Part shown: positions 60,842-64,000 of the stretch, piece by piece
Layout: the number at the start of each line of letters is the position of its first letter
How positions within the stretch are numbered: the first letter of the stretch is position 1
Assembly (NCBI RefSeq): GCF_013394085.1
Contig: NZ_CP040910.1
Span: 821,185 to 885,184, forward strand
Direction: 5' to 3'
DNA from: Limosilactobacillus fermentum
GTDB lineage: Bacteria > Bacillota > Bacilli > Lactobacillales > Lactobacillaceae
Length of the DNA: 64,000 nucleotides
Translations under genes and position numbers: made by a program
The notes under the pieces: generated by a model
The model's input: only the letters and a program-made list of their open reading frames with translations
What the model was told of the DNA's origin: nothing
Databases searched by the model: none

Positions 60842-61804
60842 ATGAATTGGACAGCCATTGTGGTGGAAACCAGCACCGAAGCCGTCGACGCGGTTTCCTA
60901 CATTTTGACCGACACCGGGGCGACCGGGGTCAAGATCGACGACGCGGCCGACTACCAAAAGCTCAAGCCCGGTAAGTACGGGCCCTACGGCGAAATTGTC
61001 GACCCGAGCACCTTACCACACCGCGAGGAGGGGGCGGCCGTGACCGGCTACTACCCGCCCACGACCTTCGTGCCCGAAAAAATCGCCGACATCCGCCAGC
61101 GGGTGGCCAAGTTAGCCGACTTCGGCCTCAACCCGGCCCCGGCCAGGGTCGCTGCCGAAGAAATCGATAACCAGGACTGGGCGACGGCCTGGCAAAAGTA
61201 CTACCACCCGGTCCGCGTCACCCGTGAGCTGACGATCGTACCGCAGTGGGAGGAATACACCCCGGCGACGGCCGATGAAAAGCTGCTCGTCTTGGACCCG
61301 GGAATGGCCTTTGGGACCGGGACCCACCCGACCACCCAGCTGATGCTCCAAGCGTTAACGATCGCCCTACGTGGCGGTGAATCGATGATCGACGTCGGAA
61401 CCGGCTCCGGGGTCTTGTCGATTGCGGCGAAGCAACTGGGCGCCGGCGAAGTCTGGGCCTACGACATCGATGACGTGGCCGTTAAGTCGGCCAAAAAGAA
61501 CCTAGCGCTCAACCCGATCGCTAAAGACGTTCACACAGGGGTTAACTCACTGTTGGACGGCATTCACACCCAGGTCGATCTGGTGGTCGCCAACATCCTG
61601 GCCGAAATCATCCTGCCATTAGTGCCACAAGCCTTTGAGAACCTCAAGCCGGGCGGCAAGTTCTTGACCTCCGGGATCATCAACACCAAGTTTGAAACGG
61701 TCAAGAAAGCCATCGAAGCGCAGGGCTTTGTGGTTGACGAAACGATGCGGATCAAGGATTGGTACGGGATCATCGCCCACAAGCCAGCACCGGAGGAAGC
61801 CTAA
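60842..61804 (+). CDS. prmA: Ribosomal protein L11 methyltransferase PrmA
   Basis: Trimethylates ribosomal protein L11. 320 residues. SAM-binding motif [20 protein letters not shown]; substrate region [27 protein letters not shown]-terminal L11-recognition domain about 1-100. Its stop overlaps the rsmE start. Confidence 0.95.
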   Translation: MNWTAIVVETSTEAVDAVSYILTDTGATGVKIDDAADYQKLKPGKYGPYGEIVDPSTLPHREEGAAVTGYYPPTTFVPEKIADIRQRVAKLADFGLNPAPARVAAEEIDNQDWATAWQKYYHPVRVTRELTIVPQWEEYTPATADEKLLVLDPGMAFGTGTHPTTQLMLQALTIALRGGESMIDVGTGSGVLSIAAKQLGAGEVWAYDIDDVAVKSAKKNLALNPIAKDVHTGVNSLLDGIHTQVDLVVANILAEIILPLVPQAFENLKPGGKFLTSGIINTKFETVKKAIEAQGFVVDETMRIKDWYGIIAHKPAPEEA

Positions 61805-62553
61805 TGCAACGCTACTTTGTTGACCAAGCACTGCCGGCCCACCGCCGCTTGAACCTCCCTGACGACGTGAGCCACCACCTGATTACGGTGATGCGGGCCG
61901 CGGCCGGCACCCAAGTCGAACTGGTTTTGGCCGACCACCACGCCTACTTAGCGACCCTCTTGGACCCGGCGACGGCCGAAGTCAAGGTCGAACAAGACCT
62001 CGGCGGCGACAGCGAACTACCGATCAAAGTGACACTCGCCTGTGGTCTGCCCAAGACCAAGGAAAAGCCGGAACTGATCGTGCAAAAGGCGACCGAGCTG
62101 GGCGCCAAGCGGATCATCTTCTTTGAAAGTGCCCGCTCGGTGAGCCACTGGAACGACCAGCGCCAGGGCAAGAAGGTCGAGCGCCTGCAAAAGATCACCA
62201 ACGCGGCGGCCGAACAGTCGCACCGCGACCAGATTCCCGAAGTATCCTACGTCAAGGACCTCAAAAGTTTGTTAACTGTCTTTTCGTTCGATCACCGAGT
62301 GGTCGCCTGGGAAGAGTCGGCTAAGCAGGGCGAACGGGCGGCCCTGGCAACCGTCTTTGACCAGGTGACGCCGGGGCAAAGCCTGTTGGCCATCTTTGGT
62401 CCCGAGGGCGGCTTGACCGAAACCGAGGTCGAAACGATGACGGCTGCGGGCGTGGTGGCCTGCGGCTTGGGGCCGCGAATCTTACGGACCGAAACGGCGC
62501 CGCTCTATTTAATGGCGGCCGTTTCCTACCATTTTGAATTAGCCGAACATTAG
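61804..62553 (+). CDS. rsmE: 16S rRNA m3U1498 methyltransferase RsmE
   Basis: Methylates U1498 of 16S rRNA. 249 residues starting [21 protein letters not shown]-class knot motifs: FGPEGGLTETEVE and LGPRILRTETAPLYLMAAV. PUA-like N-terminal domain. ATG at 61804 overlaps the prmA stop codon TAATG, giving coupled translation. Confidence 0.95.
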   Translation: MQRYFVDQALPAHRRLNLPDDVSHHLITVMRAAAGTQVELVLADHHAYLATLLDPATAEVKVEQDLGGDSELPIKVTLACGLPKTKEKPELIVQKATELGAKRIIFFESARSVSHWNDQRQGKKVERLQKITNAAAEQSHRDQIPEVSYVKDLKSLLTVFSFDHRVVAWEESAKQGERAALATVFDQVTPGQSLLAIFGPEGGLTETEVETMTAAGVVACGLGPRILRTETAPLYLMAAVSYHFELAEH

Positions 62554-62612
62554 CCGCTAAATCCAACCGTGGTTTGTGCTAAAATAAGAATACTAACAAT
62601 CAATCGTAAGGG

Positions 62613-62954
62613 ATGAAGAGTTTGAAGAGTTTATGGCAGCGGGCCGACCGTCGTTTGTGGGTCCTGAGCATCTTGATCGGGTTTGTCGTGACCTGGTTAG
62701 TTAACATCGTACCGTTTATCAACAAGGTGGAGCGCTTCGCCGTTTTCTACCTGCTCTTGTACGGGGCCTTTGCAATTTGGACTGGGTTCACCCTTCAAAA
62801 CCGGCGCCGGTGTTGGCAAGCCTTTGTCTTCCCGGTCAGTTTTCTGCTGGCGGCCCACCTGTTTGGACCCAAGTACAGCCTGTATTTTGCACCGGCGTAC
62901 CTGGCGGTGGCCTACCTAGCGTGGTCAATGGTGCGAGCTAATCGGAACAAGTAA
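62613..62954 (+). CDS. Small integral membrane protein
   Basis: 113 residues with four hydrophobic helices (e.g. WVLSILIGFVVTWLVNIVPF). Family not recognised. The ATG at 62613 has little room for its ribosome site; TTG at 62622 is an alternative. It lies between rsmE and rel. Confidence 0.6.
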   Translation: MKSLKSLWQRADRRLWVLSILIGFVVTWLVNIVPFINKVERFAVFYLLLYGAFAIWTGFTLQNRRRCWQAFVFPVSFLLAAHLFGPKYSLYFAPAYLAVAYLAWSMVRANRNK

Positions 62955-62969
62955 AAGGGGGGTGGCTTG

Positions 62970-64000
62970 ATGTCGCAGACAAAGGAATTAACGCACGAAG
63001 ACGTCAAAAACATGGTTGCCAAGTACATGAATGAGGAGCACGTGGCCCTAGTGGAGCGGGCCTACCACTTCGCAGCCGTTGCCCACCAGGGCCAGGTTCG
63101 CAAGTCCGGTGAACCCTACATCATTCATCCAATCCAAGTCGCCGGAATCCTGGCCGAATTAAAGATGGACCCGGAAACGGTGTGTGCCGGCTACATGCAT
63201 GATTTGGTGGAGGATACCGGCGCCACTTTGGATGACATCAAGGAACTGTTCGGGCCGACGATTGCCATGATCGTCGACGGCGACACCAAGATCTCCAAGA
63301 TCCACTACAAGTCCAACAAGGAACAGATGGCCGAAACCCACCGGAAGTTGTTGCTCGCCATGAGCAAGGACATCCGGGTGATGATCGTCAAGTTGGCCGA
63401 CCGCCTGCACAACATGCGGACCTTAAAGCACTTGCGCCCGGATAAGCAACGGCGCATCTCCAACGAAACGCTGGAAATCTACGCCCCGATTGCCGACCGG
63501 CTGGGGATTTCAACCATCAAATGGGAGCTAGAAGACCTATCGTTGCGCTACTTAAACCCGCAACAGTACTACCGGATCGTCCACTTGATGAACTCCCGGC
63601 GCGACCAGCGGATTGACTACATCAGCGCCGCTATCAAGGTCGTGAAAACGGCGATCGCCGACCTCGACCTCGGCCCCAACGTTGAAATCTACGGGCGCCC
63701 CAAGCACATCTACTCTGTCTACCGCAAGATGGTCACCCAGCACAAGCAGTTCTCCCAGATTTACGACCTGCTGGCGATCCGGGTGGTCGTCGATTCGATT
63801 AAGGATTGCTACGCCGTATTAGGGGCGATCCACACTTCCTGGACCCCGATGCCGGGCCGGTTTAAGGACTACATCGCCATGCCAAAGGCTAACGGCTACC
63901 AATCCCTGCACACCACCGTGATTGGGCCCGAGGGCCGGCCGCTGGAAATCCAGATCCGGACCCACCAAATGCACGAGGTCGCCGAATACGGGGTCGCCGC
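62970..64000 (+). CDS. rel: Bifunctional (p)ppGpp synthetase/hydrolase Rel, partial
   Basis: Stringent-response enzyme. The frame starts ATG 62970 ([13 protein letters not shown]) and runs off the window (343 codons seen). HD hydrolase domain: [30 protein letters not shown] and [10 protein letters not shown]. The synthetase domain begins [17 protein letters not shown], with [10 protein letters not shown] and [17 protein letters not shown]. In the HD domain the usual DGVTKL reads DGDTKI. Weak but present ribosome site GGGGGGT. Confidence 0.95.
   Translation, partial: MSQTKELTHEDVKNMVAKYMNEEHVALVERAYHFAAVAHQGQVRKSGEPYIIHPIQVAGILAELKMDPETVCAGYMHDLVEDTGATLDDIKELFGPTIAMIVDGDTKISKIHYKSNKEQMAETHRKLLLAMSKDIRVMIVKLADRLHNMRTLKHLRPDKQRRISNETLEIYAPIADRLGISTIKWELEDLSLRYLNPQQYYRIVHLMNSRRDQRIDYISAAIKVVKTAIADLDLGPNVEIYGRPKHIYSVYRKMVTQHKQFSQIYDLLAIRVVVDSIKDCYAVLGAIHTSWTPMPGRFKDYIAMPKANGYQSLHTTVIGPEGRPLEIQIRTHQMHEVAEYGVA

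Overview
The window looks like a chromosome segment of a heterofermentative lactobacillus, most likely Limosilactobacillus fermentum or a close relative. The pointers are moderately high G+C housekeeping genes, the order hrcA-grpE-dnaK-dnaJ ... lepA, T-box and riboswitch control of amino-acid and vitamin genes, an L-lactate dehydrogenase, and a type II-A CRISPR-Cas locus. The species call rests on recall of gene content, not on a search.

Layout. 1-210: tail of an IS30-type transposase. 340-705: small unknown gene. 789-5700: heat-shock operon hrcA-grpE-dnaK-dnaJ with a CIRCE operator. 5720-7375: a decayed T-box leader followed by dead copies of hisH and hisF. 7583-8422: histidinol-phosphatase (PHP type). 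8427-9480: complete IS30 element. 9500-17252: His T-box and hisZGDBHAFIEC; hisB and hisH each carry one in-frame stop, and the IS30 copy has split the inferred operon promoter. 17320-19152: lepA. 19665-21941: lipoprotein, phosphatase and aldo/keto reductase. 21953-24461: serC-serA behind a short serine-rich leader peptide and an attenuator. 24601-26845: double-SIR2 protein plus an Rrf2-type regulator. 27006-30657: riboflavin operon (ribD-E-BA-H) under an FMN riboswitch. 30725-33471: flavodoxin, a two-component pair whose regulator is cut, and a cut permease. 33611-34730: second IS30-family element. 34928-36100: cysteine desulfurase. 36238-38345: an M20 peptidase start cut by an IS200/IS605-type element with tnpA and tnpB. 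38411-39703: CadD-like and DUF554 membrane proteins. 39878-42333: methionine island (msrA, Met T-box, metQ-like, second msrA). 42945-44215: PsiE-like protein and pyridoxal/HMP kinase. 44277-46960: thiamine salvage operon thiM-thiD-thiE under a TPP riboswitch. 47122-49080: large membrane glycosyltransferase-like protein. 49345-56401: cas9, reverse-strand tracrRNA, cas1, cas2, csn2 and an array of 13 repeats and 12 spacers. 56546-58760: several broken genes. 58947-59900: ldh. 60469 to the end: unknown gene, prmA, rsmE, small membrane protein and the start of rel.

How it works together. Amino-acid supply is controlled by three kinds of RNA sensing: T-boxes for His and Met, an apparent ribosome-mediated attenuator for Ser, and riboswitches for FMN and TPP. 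The histidine pathway appears to be collapsing (dead duplicate, two nonsense codons, promoter split by an IS), which predicts histidine auxotrophy.

The most conspicuous unexplained structure is a dispersed family of hairpin elements, about 112 nt when complete and about ten copies in this window. Most sit a few bases after stop codons in the same orientation as the gene. Their outer and tip stems differ between copies but stay paired, so structure appears to be conserved rather than sequence. A second, shorter inverted-repeat family has two copies. The CRISPR locus is a recognisable type II-A system with some local peculiarities: a very short leader space, a tracrRNA with a 5' hairpin, and a promoter overlapping the cas1 ribosome site.
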